A DNA stretch of 19,995 bases, from positions 1-19,995 of the forward strand of contig JARHYY010000071.1 of the NCBI GenBank assembly GCA_029258405.1, written 5' to 3'. The position numbers and the translations under genes were made by a program. Origin of the DNA: Helicobacteraceae bacterium. GTDB taxonomy: Bacteria > Campylobacterota > Campylobacteria > Campylobacterales > Helicobacteraceae. Positions 8,157 to 16,090 of this stretch are shown here, piece after piece; within the stretch, counting starts at the first letter, position 1; the number at the start of each line of letters is the position of its first letter. The notes under the pieces are model-generated. The model did not search any database. It was given only the letters and a program-made list of their open reading frames with translations, and was not told where the DNA came from.

Positions 8157-9203
8157 GTGGATGAAAAACAAAAAGCCATTGACTTAGCCATTAAACAAAT
8201 TGATAAAGCCTTTGGCAAAGGCACATTAATACGATGGGGCGAAAAACCTATAGAATCCATTGATACTATAAGCACAGGGTCATTAGGGCTTGATAGTGCA
8301 CTTGGTGTTGGTGGCATTCCAAAAGGCAGAATCATTGAAATTTATGGACCAGAGAGTTCAGGCAAAACAACTCTAGCATTACACATGATAGCCCAATCAC
8401 AAAAAAATGGCGGTGTTTGTGCCTTTATAGATGCAGAACATGCCTTAGATGTAGGATATGCTAAAAACTTAGGCATTGATATTGATAACCTCTTAGTCAG
8501 CCAACCAGATTTTGGCGAACAAGCATTAGAAGTACTAGAAGTACTAGCCCGAAGCGGTGCTATTGATTTAATAGTTATAGATTCCGTTGCTGCTCTCACG
8601 CCCAAAAGTGAAATAGAAGCTGACATGGGCGATCTCTTTGTTGGGCTACAAGCAAGGCTTATGAGCCAAGCACTACGAAAAATCACAGGCATTTCCCATA
8701 AAATGCGAGCGACCACAGTTTTTATCAACCAAATTCGTATGAAAATCGGACAAATAGGCTATGGCAGCCCAGAAACTACCACAGGGGGCAATGCTTTAAA
8801 ATTCTATGCAAGTGTAAGAATCGATGTGCGACGCATAGCAACCCTAAAACAAGGCGACCAAAGTGTAGGCAATAGAGTAAAGGCAAAAGTAGTAAAAAAC
8901 AAAGTAGCCCCGCCTTTTAGAGAAGCTGAATTTGATGTTATATTTGGTGAGGGTATCAGCAGTTTTGGAGAAATTGTAGATTATGGGGTTAAATTTGACA
9001 TTATCGACAAAAGTGGCTCATGGTATAGCTATGGTGATACAAAGTTAGGGCAAGGTAGGGAAAATGTACGACTTTTTTTAAAAGAAAATACTAACATCGC
9101 ATCAGAAATTCAAGAAAAAATTATACAAAATATTCAATCCCTCAAAAGTTCCGCTAGCATTTCTTTAAGCGATAATATTCAAGACAATCAAGAAAACGAA
9201 TAA
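8157..9203 (+). CDS. recA: Recombinase RecA
   Basis: RecA forms ATP-dependent filaments on single-stranded DNA and drives homologous recombination and repair. The 348-aa protein has normal length. The Walker A motif GPESSGKT is at residues 64-71; FIDAEHALD and VIDSVAAL (Walker B) follow. Loop L1 is in DLFVGLQARLMSQALRKI and loop L2 is around GSPETTTGGNALKFYASVRID. The start is GTG, fixed by AAAGGAG five bases upstream; the nearby ATG is out of frame. The C-terminus is less acidic than in E. coli but ends in a Gln/Asn/Asp-rich tail. It is the first gene of a plus-strand run leading through eno to trpA. Confidence 0.98.
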   Translation: MDEKQKAIDLAIKQIDKAFGKGTLIRWGEKPIESIDTISTGSLGLDSALGVGGIPKGRIIEIYGPESSGKTTLALHMIAQSQKNGGVCAFIDAEHALDVGYAKNLGIDIDNLLVSQPDFGEQALEVLEVLARSGAIDLIVIDSVAALTPKSEIEADMGDLFVGLQARLMSQALRKITGISHKMRATTVFINQIRMKIGQIGYGSPETTTGGNALKFYASVRIDVRRIATLKQGDQSVGNRVKAKVVKNKVAPPFREAEFDVIFGEGISSFGEIVDYGVKFDIIDKSGSWYSYGDTKLGQGRENVRLFLKENTNIASEIQEKIIQNIQSLKSSASISLSDNIQDNQENE

Positions 9204-9217
9204 GCAAGGAATACATA

Positions 9218-10507
9218 ATGGTAACCATCAAAAACATTACAGCAAACGAAGTCCTAGACAGCAGAGGCAACCCAACGCTCCAAGCCCATGTTATATTGAG
9301 TGATGAAACACATGCACAAGCCATTGTTCCAAGCGGTGCAAGCACAGGCAAAAAAGAAGCCCTAGAGTTACGCGACAACGATCAAAACCGCTATGGTGGC
9401 AAAGGGGTGCTCAAAGCATGTTCATCAGTAAATACCATTATACACAACCACCTTAAAGGGCTATCCCCTTTTGAGCAAAGCAATATAGATAATCTCCTTA
9501 TAGAGCTTGATGGCACAGATAATTTTTCTCATTTAGGTGCAAATGCCTCCTTAGCCGTTTCTATGGCGCTAGCTCAAGCAGCAGCAAAGAGTTTAAATAT
9601 CCCCCTTTACCGATACATAGGTGGGATAAACGCTCTCACCCTACCCATTCCCTTATTAAACATTATCAATGGTGGTAGTCATGCAGATAACTCCATAGAT
9701 TTTCAAGAATACATGATTGCACCAATTGGTTTTGAGAGCTTTGCTGAAGCCTTAAGAGCAAGCACAGAGGTATATCATAGTCTTAAAAATATCCTCAAAA
9801 GCCTTAATCACATTACTAGCATAGGCGATGAAGGCGGCTTTGCACCAAACCTATCTAACAACACAGAACCCATAGAGCTCATATTGCAAGCCATTGAAAA
9901 AGCACACTATAAAGCTGGAACAGAAATAGCTATTGCTTTAGATATAGCAAGTAGTGAATTTTTTAAAAACGGTAAATATCATCTCAAAGGTGAAAACCGC
10001 TCTTTAGAGAGTGCAGAGATGATAACCTACTATGAAAAAATAGTCGCACAATATCCCATAATCTCTATCGAAGATGGGCTTAGCGAAGATGATTGGAATG
10101 GCTGGATATCTTTAACACAAAAACTTGGAGACAAAGTGCAGCTTGTAGGTGATGATTTATTTGTAACAAATGCAAATATCTTGCAAAATGGCATAAATGA
10201 GCAAATAGCTAATGCCATCTTAATTAAACCAAACCAAATTGGCACTATCTCTCAAACAATACAAGCAGTCCATTTAGCACAAAGGAACAATTATCGTTGC
10301 ATAATGAGCCATCGCAGTGGAGAAAGCGAAGATACCTTTATAGCAGACTTTGCCGTAGCATTAAACACAGGCGAGATTAAAACAGGCTCAACAGCAAGAA
10401 GCGAACGAATTGCTAAGTACAACCGCCTTCTCACTATTGAACGAGAGTTAAAACATGGAACATACTTAGGCAAGTCTTTATTCAAGGGCACAAATGCACA
10501 ACGATAA
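9218..10507 (+). CDS. eno: Enolase
   Basis: Enolase interconverts 2-phosphoglycerate and phosphoenolpyruvate in central carbon metabolism. The 429-aa product has all family landmarks: VLDSRGNPT at the N-terminus, NGGSHADNS, GDEGGFAPN (residues 203-211), SIEDGLSEDDWNGW (metal ligands E285, D286 region) and LIKPNQIGTISQT with catalytic K337. MSHRSGESEDTFIADFAV is also present. An AAGGA ribosome binding site precedes the ATG. It lies 14 bp after recA, the same recA-eno neighbourhood as in H. pylori, and overlaps the next small gene by 14 nt. Confidence 0.98.
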   Translation: MVTIKNITANEVLDSRGNPTLQAHVILSDETHAQAIVPSGASTGKKEALELRDNDQNRYGGKGVLKACSSVNTIIHNHLKGLSPFEQSNIDNLLIELDGTDNFSHLGANASLAVSMALAQAAAKSLNIPLYRYIGGINALTLPIPLLNIINGGSHADNSIDFQEYMIAPIGFESFAEALRASTEVYHSLKNILKSLNHITSIGDEGGFAPNLSNNTEPIELILQAIEKAHYKAGTEIAIALDIASSEFFKNGKYHLKGENRSLESAEMITYYEKIVAQYPIISIEDGLSEDDWNGWISLTQKLGDKVQLVGDDLFVTNANILQNGINEQIANAILIKPNQIGTISQTIQAVHLAQRNNYRCIMSHRSGESEDTFIADFAVALNTGEIKTGSTARSERIAKYNRLLTIERELKHGTYLGKSLFKGTNAQR

Positions 10508-10745
10508 AGAACAGCCAGCAAAAGAGCAATATACATCTCTTTTTGCATTTTGGCTTGTACTTTTATTAGCCGTACTTGTTTTAGGCATTTATATAGGAAC
10601 ACTTTTTTTTGGTACAAATTCTTTAGAAGTGCTCCTTGATTTACGCAAAAAAGAAAACGAGCTTAACTATAAAGTCGAGCAACTGCGTAGCGAGAATGCA
10701 CAACTACAAAAAGAATATTTTGAATTAAAAGGCTTAGAGCCATAA
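10494..10745 (+). CDS. Small FtsB/DivIC-like membrane coiled-coil protein
   Basis: An 83-aa protein with a short cytoplasmic N-terminus, one strongly hydrophobic segment (about residues 15-40, FAFWLVLLLAVLVLGIYIG) and a charged heptad-like C-terminal stretch (LRKKENELNYKVEQLRSENA) predicted as a coiled coil. This is the architecture of the septum-formation-initiator family (FtsB/DivIC/FtsL), which bridges divisome components in the inner membrane. The position matches H. pylori HP0155 from memory. It starts inside the end of eno (14-nt overlap) and is followed 11 bp later by the AMIN-domain gene, so coupled expression is likely. Family membership rests on topology and context more than on specific residues. 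Confidence 0.7.
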   Translation: MHNDKEQPAKEQYTSLFAFWLVLLLAVLVLGIYIGTLFFGTNSLEVLLDLRKKENELNYKVEQLRSENAQLQKEYFELKGLEP

Positions 10746-10756
10746 GGAGCAAAACA

Positions 10757-11488
10757 ATGAATACACGAAAAATCCTTTTTTTATCCTTTTTGTTTGTGGC
10801 AATACTAAATGCTGCACCAGATCCCCTTCCCTCCCCTCCCCCATCTTCTTCCACACAGATGCAAAATTTGCAAACAATAACACCGCCCCTAGTTGGTGGC
10901 GATAGAGATCCATTCCAGCCTATGCTTGTACCAAAAGATTCCATCATCGTTACCCCAACCTATAAACCTAATTATTTTAAAGAACAAAATATTACACTCC
11001 CAACAACAGCAAGACGAATTAACAAGGTAGTCATTGGCTATCAAAATGTAGATGGCTCTATGGCAGAAAAAAATATTGTACTTGATGGCGATGTTGATTG
11101 GCATTTTCCTTTGCGACTTGTACAAGACATTCAAGACTTTCACGCTAAAGAAGTCATCAAAAGACCAGACCCAACGCCCGGCGTAGAGCGCTTTGAACCA
11201 TATCATGAATTCATATTCAAATTCACAGGTAAAAAACTTTTTGTGCAAACCCCTTTTCTTATTCGCCGAGATATTCCTTTAGGTAACCCACCTAAAATTG
11301 TTCTTGATTTCATCAAAGATGAGCTTGGCACATATTTCAACAAAGATTTTCAAACAGCACTTCCATATTTTAAGTTTGTAGATATCAAAACACATGAAGA
11401 TTTCTATCGCATCACTTTAGTACTTGATGGAAAATATCAATACGAAATTAGTCCAGAAAAAGATGGATTTTGGGTTTTATTGCAATAA
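10757..11488 (+). CDS. Exported AMIN-domain protein
   Basis: A 243-aa protein with a Sec signal peptide (Lys/Arg then ILFLSFLFVAILNAAP, cleavage near residues 19-20). A Pro/Ser-rich linker follows (PDPLPSPPPSSS), encoded by a striking polypyrimidine tract. The C-terminal third has the AMIN-like beta-rich pattern: IFKFTGKKLFVQTPF, PKIVLDFIKDELGTYF, then YRITLVLDGKYQYEI. AMIN domains bind peptidoglycan and localise amidases and secretins, so a periplasmic or envelope role is inferred. No amidase catalytic domain is present. The order ftsB-like, AMIN protein, aroK matches HP0155-0157 of H. pylori as I recall it. TAAGGAG seven bases before ATG supports the start. The 3' end overlaps aroK. Confidence 0.75.
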   Translation: MNTRKILFLSFLFVAILNAAPDPLPSPPPSSSTQMQNLQTITPPLVGGDRDPFQPMLVPKDSIIVTPTYKPNYFKEQNITLPTTARRINKVVIGYQNVDGSMAEKNIVLDGDVDWHFPLRLVQDIQDFHAKEVIKRPDPTPGVERFEPYHEFIFKFTGKKLFVQTPFLIRRDIPLGNPPKIVLDFIKDELGTYFNKDFQTALPYFKFVDIKTHEDFYRITLVLDGKYQYEISPEKDGFWVLLQ

Positions 11489-11981
11489 TATAGTCCTTAT
11501 AGGTTTTATGGGAAGTGGTAAAACATATATAGGCAGCCACCTTGCACAAGAGCTCCATTGCTTTTTGCTTGATTGTGATACACTCATTGAGCAAACATAC
11601 AATTCAAGCATCACAGATATTTTCAAGCATTATGGCGAAAAACACTTTAGAAACCTAGAGCTCAAGCTACAACAATGGCTCATAGGTAATATAAAAAGCT
11701 CTGTCATTGCCACAGGCGGGGGCATGCCTTTGTTATGCCATAGCTTAAAAAACATAGGCACGGTATTTTTTCTTGATGTTGATTTTGAGATTATCAAACA
11801 ACGATTAAACGCCGCACAAACCGCTAAACGACCATTGCTAAGCGACATAAATAAAGCATATACCCTTTATAATTATCGCAAACCAATTTACATAAAAGCA
11901 GCTCACCACATCATAAATGCTAACCAAACAAGAGATCAAATTATAAACGAAATTACCACTCTAAGCAGGAGCACACCATGA
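11463..11981 (+). CDS. aroK: Shikimate kinase
   Basis: AroK phosphorylates shikimate to shikimate-3-phosphate on the route to chorismate. Visible motifs are Walker A GFMGSGKT (residues 14-21 from the chosen start), DCDTLIE with the substrate-binding Asp, FRNLE with the shikimate-binding Arg, ATGGGMPL (the GGG loop) and the lid arginine in KRPLL. Three in-frame starts exist: TTG 11424, ATG 11427 and ATG 11463. I prefer 11463, giving 172 aa, because the family begins only a few residues before the first beta-strand (NIVLIGF) and this minimises overlap with the AMIN gene (26 nt). The stop overlaps the trpA start as ATGA, so translation is coupled. Confidence 0.93.
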   Translation: MDFGFYCNNIVLIGFMGSGKTYIGSHLAQELHCFLLDCDTLIEQTYNSSITDIFKHYGEKHFRNLELKLQQWLIGNIKSSVIATGGGMPLLCHSLKNIGTVFFLDVDFEIIKQRLNAAQTAKRPLLSDINKAYTLYNYRKPIYIKAAHHIINANQTRDQIINEITTLSRSTP

Positions 11982-12715
11982 AACATTTAGTAGCCTACAT
12001 CACCGCAGGCTTTCCTCATATTACCTTCACCAAAGAACTCATTTTAGCAATGTCTCAACATGGTGTTGATAAAATAGAATTAGGTTACCCTTTTTCAGAC
12101 CCCATGGCAGATGGTGCTGTAATTGCCCACTCTCATTTACAATCTTTAAAAAATGGTTTTACATATCACCATATACTAGACATAGCACACCATGTAAGCC
12201 ATAAAATCGAAACTTACATAATGGGCTATATCAACCCATTCTATCGCATAGGCATTCAAAAAGTCTTTAATGACTTCAAAAACAATGGTATCAAAGGCGT
12301 TATCATACCCGATATTCCATACGAAGAGAGCTCTCCATATATCCAAGCCGCAAAAGCCTACCACCTTTCATTCATTCCCTTTATAGCACCAACCACATTA
12401 CCTCAAAGAATGTCTTTACTCATACAAAACACAAGCCCATTTATCTATTTTATCGCCTATTCTGGAATTACAGGTTCTTTAAAGCAGCAAAACCTCACTT
12501 CAAACATACAAAACCTAAGAAAACAAACCAACACCCCCATATATATTGGCTTTGGCGTTGAGCAGAATAACGCTAAAGAAAAATCACAGCATGTCGATGG
12601 TGTAATTGTAGGCACTGCATTCATACGCATTTTACTACAACAAGATTTGACAAATGCCCAAAAAATTGCTAAAATATGTCATCTTGCTTCTTCTATAAAA
12701 GAAGCCATTAACTAA
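11978..12715 (+). CDS. trpA: Tryptophan synthase alpha subunit
   Basis: TrpA cleaves indole-3-glycerol phosphate to indole, which is channelled to TrpB. The 245-aa protein has the family core: ELGYPFSDPMADG with catalytic Glu34 and Asp45 (equivalent to E49 and D60 of E. coli, same 11-residue spacing), GVIIPDIPYEES, FIAPTTLPQR, YFIAYSGITG and IYIGFGV. It is about 20 residues shorter than the E. coli enzyme, largely at the N-terminus; catalytic residues are intact. It starts in the ATGA overlap with aroK. Unlike many bacteria, no trpB or other trp gene adjoins it here, so trp genes are split or elsewhere. The stop codon is one base before the mature tmRNA. Confidence 0.95.
   Translation: MKHLVAYITAGFPHITFTKELILAMSQHGVDKIELGYPFSDPMADGAVIAHSHLQSLKNGFTYHHILDIAHHVSHKIETYIMGYINPFYRIGIQKVFNDFKNNGIKGVIIPDIPYEESSPYIQAAKAYHLSFIPFIAPTTLPQRMSLLIQNTSPFIYFIAYSGITGSLKQQNLTSNIQNLRKQTNTPIYIGFGVEQNNAKEKSQHVDGVIVGTAFIRILLQQDLTNAQKIAKICHLASSIKEAIN
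12694..12699 (+). promoter_or_regulatory. Candidate -10 for ssrA inside the trpA 3' end
   Basis: TATAAA within the last codons of trpA lies 17 bases before the mature tmRNA 5' end. Transcription would then start near 12706 with a short leader removed by RNase P. No good -35 is seen. Read-through from the recA-trpA operon is the alternative source of precursor. Confidence 0.35.
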
Positions 12716-12716
12716 T

Positions 12717-13085
12717 GGGGTCGAAGTGGATTTCGACGGGAGTTTGGTATTTTGGATAGCATGTGGATATGGGCAAATCCTTAAAAGCCCTTGCACAATA
12801 AATGCAAACAATTCTAATTATGCTCCAGCTTACGCAAGAGTAGCGTAAGTTTATCTTATTTTCGGAGTCGTGATAGCAAGAGATTCTAGCTATCTTGTTA
12901 TTGCGTCATTTTTGCTAGGTGCGTCTTTGTCCGCCAAAAACAAAGACTAAGACAGTTTGGCTGCCTTGTTGAATATTTTTGAGAGATTGAATACCAACAA
13001 GAAAGAAATTCAATCTTTTCTAAACATGTAGAAGTCCATCTGGTCAGATTTTCGGACTGGGGTTCAATTCCCCACGACTCCACCA
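12717..13085 (+). ncRNA. ssrA: Transfer-messenger RNA (tmRNA)
   Basis: tmRNA with SmpB rescues stalled ribosomes and tags the nascent peptide for proteolysis. The 5' end GGGGTCG pairs with CGACTCC before the encoded CCA 3' end (13083-13085), including a G3-U wobble, the alanyl-tRNA synthetase identity element. A T-arm GGGG-TTCAATT-CCCC lies at 13059-13073. The tag frame runs from GCA at 12804 to TAA at 12846-12848 and reads ANNSNYAPAYARVA, close to the known epsilonproteobacterial tags of the NYAPAYAKAA type. The 369-nt length is normal for one-piece tmRNA. It begins one base after the trpA stop. An open frame on the opposite strand is only a shadow. Confidence 0.97.
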
Positions 13086-13231
13086 ATAAGCTTATACAAA
13101 GACTACTATTCATTCTTGCTTCAGTTTGTTCTATCACTAAATAAAAATCTTAAGCATGAAAAGTAATACTTGTCTTAATAGAGTGAGTTTCAACAATTCT
13201 AAGCCCATTTATGCTAGAGTGCATTTATTGA

Positions 13232-13246
13232 GGAGTATTGAGGAGT
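13232..13246 (+). promoter_or_regulatory. Ribosome binding site that sets the amidohydrolase start, in a duplicated block
   Basis: The 10-mer TATTGAGGAG occurs twice in direct tandem just before the amidohydrolase. The second GAGGAG lies seven bases before ATG 13253 and is well placed. The first copy would position ribosomes at the in-frame TTG 13238, so the duplication may create two competing starts. Confidence 0.55.
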
Positions 13247-13252
13247 TTAAAC

Positions 13253-14401
13253 ATGTTTGCACAAGAAGACATCGCAAGGGCGATTCGCATAAGACATCAT
13301 ATCCATGAAAATCCAGAAATTAAATATGAAGAACACAAAACAGCTTCTTTGGTGGCAGAAGAATTAAAACGGCTAGGGTATGATGTGCAGACAGGCATTG
13401 CAAAAACAGGGGTAGTTGGATTATTACAAGGAAAAGAGAAGGGTCCCGTAATTGCCTTTAGAGCAGATATGGACGCATTGCCTATTGTGGAGAGAACAAA
13501 TCTCTCTTATCAATCTCAAATAAAGGGAAAAATGCATGCATGCGGACATGATGGGCATACAGCGACTTTGCTTTTAGCGGCTTCATGGATTGCAAAGAAT
13601 AAAGAGCATTTAAAGGGAACAATCAAGCTTATATTCCAACCTGCAGAAGAGGGAGGAAATGGAGCGGCATTGATGATTGAAGAAGGTGTTTTGGACAATC
13701 CAAAGGTAGATGCCATTTTTGGTTACCATAACCGCCCGGGATATGAAGAAAAAATGGTGTTTGCTAAAACAAATAGTGCAATGTGCGGTAATGATACCTA
13801 TATTATCACCATCAAAGGAAAATCAGGGCATTCTTCTATGCCAAATAGGGCTATTGATCCCATCTATATTGCTGCTTGCATTATCCAACAAACTCAAGGG
13901 ATTGTGGGAAAACTCAAATCACCATTGCATGCAGGAGTGATAACAATCACACAATTTCAAGCAGGAACAGCAGATAATGTGATTCCAGCAGAAGCAACTT
14001 TTACTCTAAGCATAAGGAGCGATTCTCCTGAATGTCGTAGCGACCTTATCAGTAATTTAGAAAATTTAATCAAAGGTTGTTGTTTGCCTTTTGGTGCAGA
14101 TTATACAATTGAGCATAAATATTCTATTCCCGCACTTGTGAATAAACCGCAGTTTGTTGATATTGTTTTAAAAGCTGCTAGGGTTGTTTTACCTCATCAC
14201 AGAATCGAAAAAATTGATTATTTGCCCACAATGGGTGGGGAAGATTTTGCTTTTTACCTCAATCAGATTGATGGATGCTTTTTTTTCGTTGGAAATGGGC
14301 AAAGCTCTTATTTGCACAATGATGACTATAACTTTAATGATGAGATTTTACACACTGCAGCGAGTGTTTTTGTTGGGATTGCAAAGCATTATTGTTTTTG
14401 A
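13253..14401 (+). CDS. M20-family amidohydrolase (hippurate hydrolase / N-acyl amino acid hydrolase-like)
   Basis: A 382-aa zinc amidohydrolase of the M20D type, which hydrolyses N-acyl or N-benzoyl amino acids in the cytoplasm. Metal-binding and catalytic residues are all visible: MHACGHDGH (residues 94-102, ligands C97 and H99), PAEEGG (E132/E133), GYHNRPG (H159) and YLHNDDYNFND (H355). GKSGHSSMPNRAIDP marks the lid/dimerisation domain, and TMGGEDFAF is also present. The layout resembles Campylobacter jejuni HipO. The frame reaches TTG 13238, but ATG 13253 has the better-spaced ribosome binding site. It is followed 9 bp later by an AbgT-family transporter, so substrate import and hydrolysis are probably coupled. 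Exact substrate (hippurate, other acyl amino acids, aminobenzoyl-glutamate) cannot be told. Confidence 0.85.
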   Translation: MFAQEDIARAIRIRHHIHENPEIKYEEHKTASLVAEELKRLGYDVQTGIAKTGVVGLLQGKEKGPVIAFRADMDALPIVERTNLSYQSQIKGKMHACGHDGHTATLLLAASWIAKNKEHLKGTIKLIFQPAEEGGNGAALMIEEGVLDNPKVDAIFGYHNRPGYEEKMVFAKTNSAMCGNDTYIITIKGKSGHSSMPNRAIDPIYIAACIIQQTQGIVGKLKSPLHAGVITITQFQAGTADNVIPAEATFTLSIRSDSPECRSDLISNLENLIKGCCLPFGADYTIEHKYSIPALVNKPQFVDIVLKAARVVLPHHRIEKIDYLPTMGGEDFAFYLNQIDGCFFFVGNGQSSYLHNDDYNFNDEILHTAASVFVGIAKHYCF

Positions 14402-14410
14402 AGGCATAAA

Positions 14411-15910
14411 ATGAATAAAATACTTAATATTGTTGAGCGTATCGGGAATAAGTTGCCTCATCCATTTATGCTATTTTGTCTTTTGAGTATTTTTATTATT
14501 ATCTTAACATCTATTTTGAGCTTTTTTGATATTTCCTCGACTAACCCAAAAACAGGGGAAGAAATTTTCATAAACAGCCTACTTTCAAGAGAAGGTGTGC
14601 AATTTATTTTTACAAGTGTTGTTAAAAATTATATGGACTTCCCCCCTGTTGGTTTAGTCCTTGTAACCATGTTTGGTGTAGGATTAGCGAATAGAGCAGG
14701 GCTTTTGCCTATGTTAATTTATAGTGGTGTAACTAAAGTACCTAAGAAAATTTTGACTTTTGTCGTTTTTGTCGCTGGAATTACAGGGAGTATCACTTCT
14801 GATGCAAATTATATTGTGTTTATTCCATTGGTTGCCATGGTATATTATTCCTTAGGAAGACATCCTATAGCAGGAGCTGCAGCAGCATACGCTGCAGCAG
14901 GTGCAGGGTATGATGTGAGTTTGTTGGTAACTTCAGGCGATGCAATCTTTGCTGGATTAACGACAGAGGCAGCTCGCATTATTAATCCAAATTTTTATGT
15001 AAGCCCTATTGATAATTATTATTTTGCTGTGGCATCTGTTTTTGTATTAGCCCTTTTGGGAACTTTCTTAATTGATAAAATCATTGAACCTCGTTTGCAG
15101 CAAACTCTTAATATCGACAAAGACATACAAAAATTTGACTTCCATAAACCAACACCGACTGAAATTAATGCGCTCAAGCATACTTTTATTGTTTTTGTTT
15201 GTTTTATGGCAATATTATTTATAATCCTTTATCCTCAAAACTCCCCTTTAAGAAATGATCAAGGAGGCTTAGTGCCTTCTCCATTTTTACAATCTTTTGT
15301 GGCTATCTTATTTTTATTTTTTATCACTATGGGAATTACCTATGGTTATAGCGTAGGGAAAATCAAAGAACTTAAGAATATTCCCAGTTTAATGGCAGAA
15401 ACAATCAAAGATATTGCCCCAACCTTGACATTATTCTTTGTAATTTCTCAATTTATTGCTTACTTCAGGTATTCTAACTTAGGAGAGTATATCGCTATTA
15501 ATGGTTCGATATTTTTGGAAAATACACAATTTACGGGCTATATGCTCATGATTGCTTTTATTCTCATGACAGCCTTTTTAAATGTTTTTATGACTTCAGG
15601 AACAGCTCAATGGAGCTTAATGTCTCCAATTTTTGTTCCCATGTTTATGCTGATTGATTATCATCCCGCTTTTACCTTAGCAATGTATAAAATAGGCGAT
15701 TCAACAACCAATATCATCTCTCCTATGAGTCCTTATTTTTCTGTTGCTCTTGTGTATATGCAACAATACAAAAAAGATTTAGGCATAGGTTCTCTTATGT
15801 CAATTATGCTACCTTTATCGCTAGGCTTATTATGTATTTGGACAATTTTGCTTTTATTGTGGGTGTTTTTTGGGTTGCCTTTTGGTCCGGGTATTTATCC
15901 AAACTTATAG
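14411..15910 (+). CDS. AbgT-family transporter (p-aminobenzoyl-glutamate transporter-like)
   Basis: A 499-aa polytopic inner-membrane protein with about 10-12 hydrophobic segments. The N-terminal pattern VERIGNKLPHPFMLFCLL and the block GITGSITSDANYIVFIPLVA are typical of AbgT, as are AAAAYAAAGAGYDVSLLVTS, SGDAIFAGLTTEAARI (from residue 175) and FMTSGTAQWSLMSPIFVPM. The re-entrant hairpin motif near SLMSPIFVPMFML and GDSTTNIISPMSPYF is also recognisable. AbgT proteins import aminobenzoyl-glutamate or, in some homologues, export sulfonamides. Pairing with an M20 amidohydrolase mirrors abgAB-abgT, favouring uptake followed by hydrolysis. GAAGG before the ATG serves as ribosome binding site. Direction and substrate are inference. 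Confidence 0.88.
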   Translation: MNKILNIVERIGNKLPHPFMLFCLLSIFIIILTSILSFFDISSTNPKTGEEIFINSLLSREGVQFIFTSVVKNYMDFPPVGLVLVTMFGVGLANRAGLLPMLIYSGVTKVPKKILTFVVFVAGITGSITSDANYIVFIPLVAMVYYSLGRHPIAGAAAAYAAAGAGYDVSLLVTSGDAIFAGLTTEAARIINPNFYVSPIDNYYFAVASVFVLALLGTFLIDKIIEPRLQQTLNIDKDIQKFDFHKPTPTEINALKHTFIVFVCFMAILFIILYPQNSPLRNDQGGLVPSPFLQSFVAILFLFFITMGITYGYSVGKIKELKNIPSLMAETIKDIAPTLTLFFVISQFIAYFRYSNLGEYIAINGSIFLENTQFTGYMLMIAFILMTAFLNVFMTSGTAQWSLMSPIFVPMFMLIDYHPAFTLAMYKIGDSTTNIISPMSPYFSVALVYMQQYKKDLGIGSLMSIMLPLSLGLLCIWTILLLLWVFFGLPFGPGIYPNL

Positions 15911-16016
15911 ATTCTTCGTATAATGCTAAACAATATTTTTAGTCTTATGCACCACTCCATGCCCAAAATGATACGCTAATTTTCAAACCAGAATCACACA
16001 CAAGAGCAAGTCGCTC

Positions 16017-16076
16017 TTAAAAAGCCATGTAATAGGCTAGCTTGATGCCCAACTCACTTTGTTTGCTATACAAGAT
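16017..16076 (-). pseudogene. Possible remnant of an outer-membrane protein C-terminus
   Basis: On the minus strand a 19-codon frame ends in TAA at 16017-16019 and reads ILYSKQSELGIKLAYYMAF. The alternating hydrophobic pattern with terminal Phe resembles the last beta-strand of Helicobacter outer-membrane proteins. It is closed upstream by an in-frame stop at 16077-16079, so no complete gene exists. A short frame like this can arise by chance; the call rests only on the terminal-strand pattern. Confidence 0.25.
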
Positions 16077-16090
16077 TTACTTACTATTCA

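Noticed and set aside
13060..13085. ssrA 3' end as an active att site
   Set aside because: No second copy of the terminal sequence and no integrase found in the window.
12898..13137. 79-codon open frame on the minus strand
   Set aside because: It lies mostly within the tmRNA gene and is explained by that RNA's sequence; no ribosome binding site or family pattern supports it.
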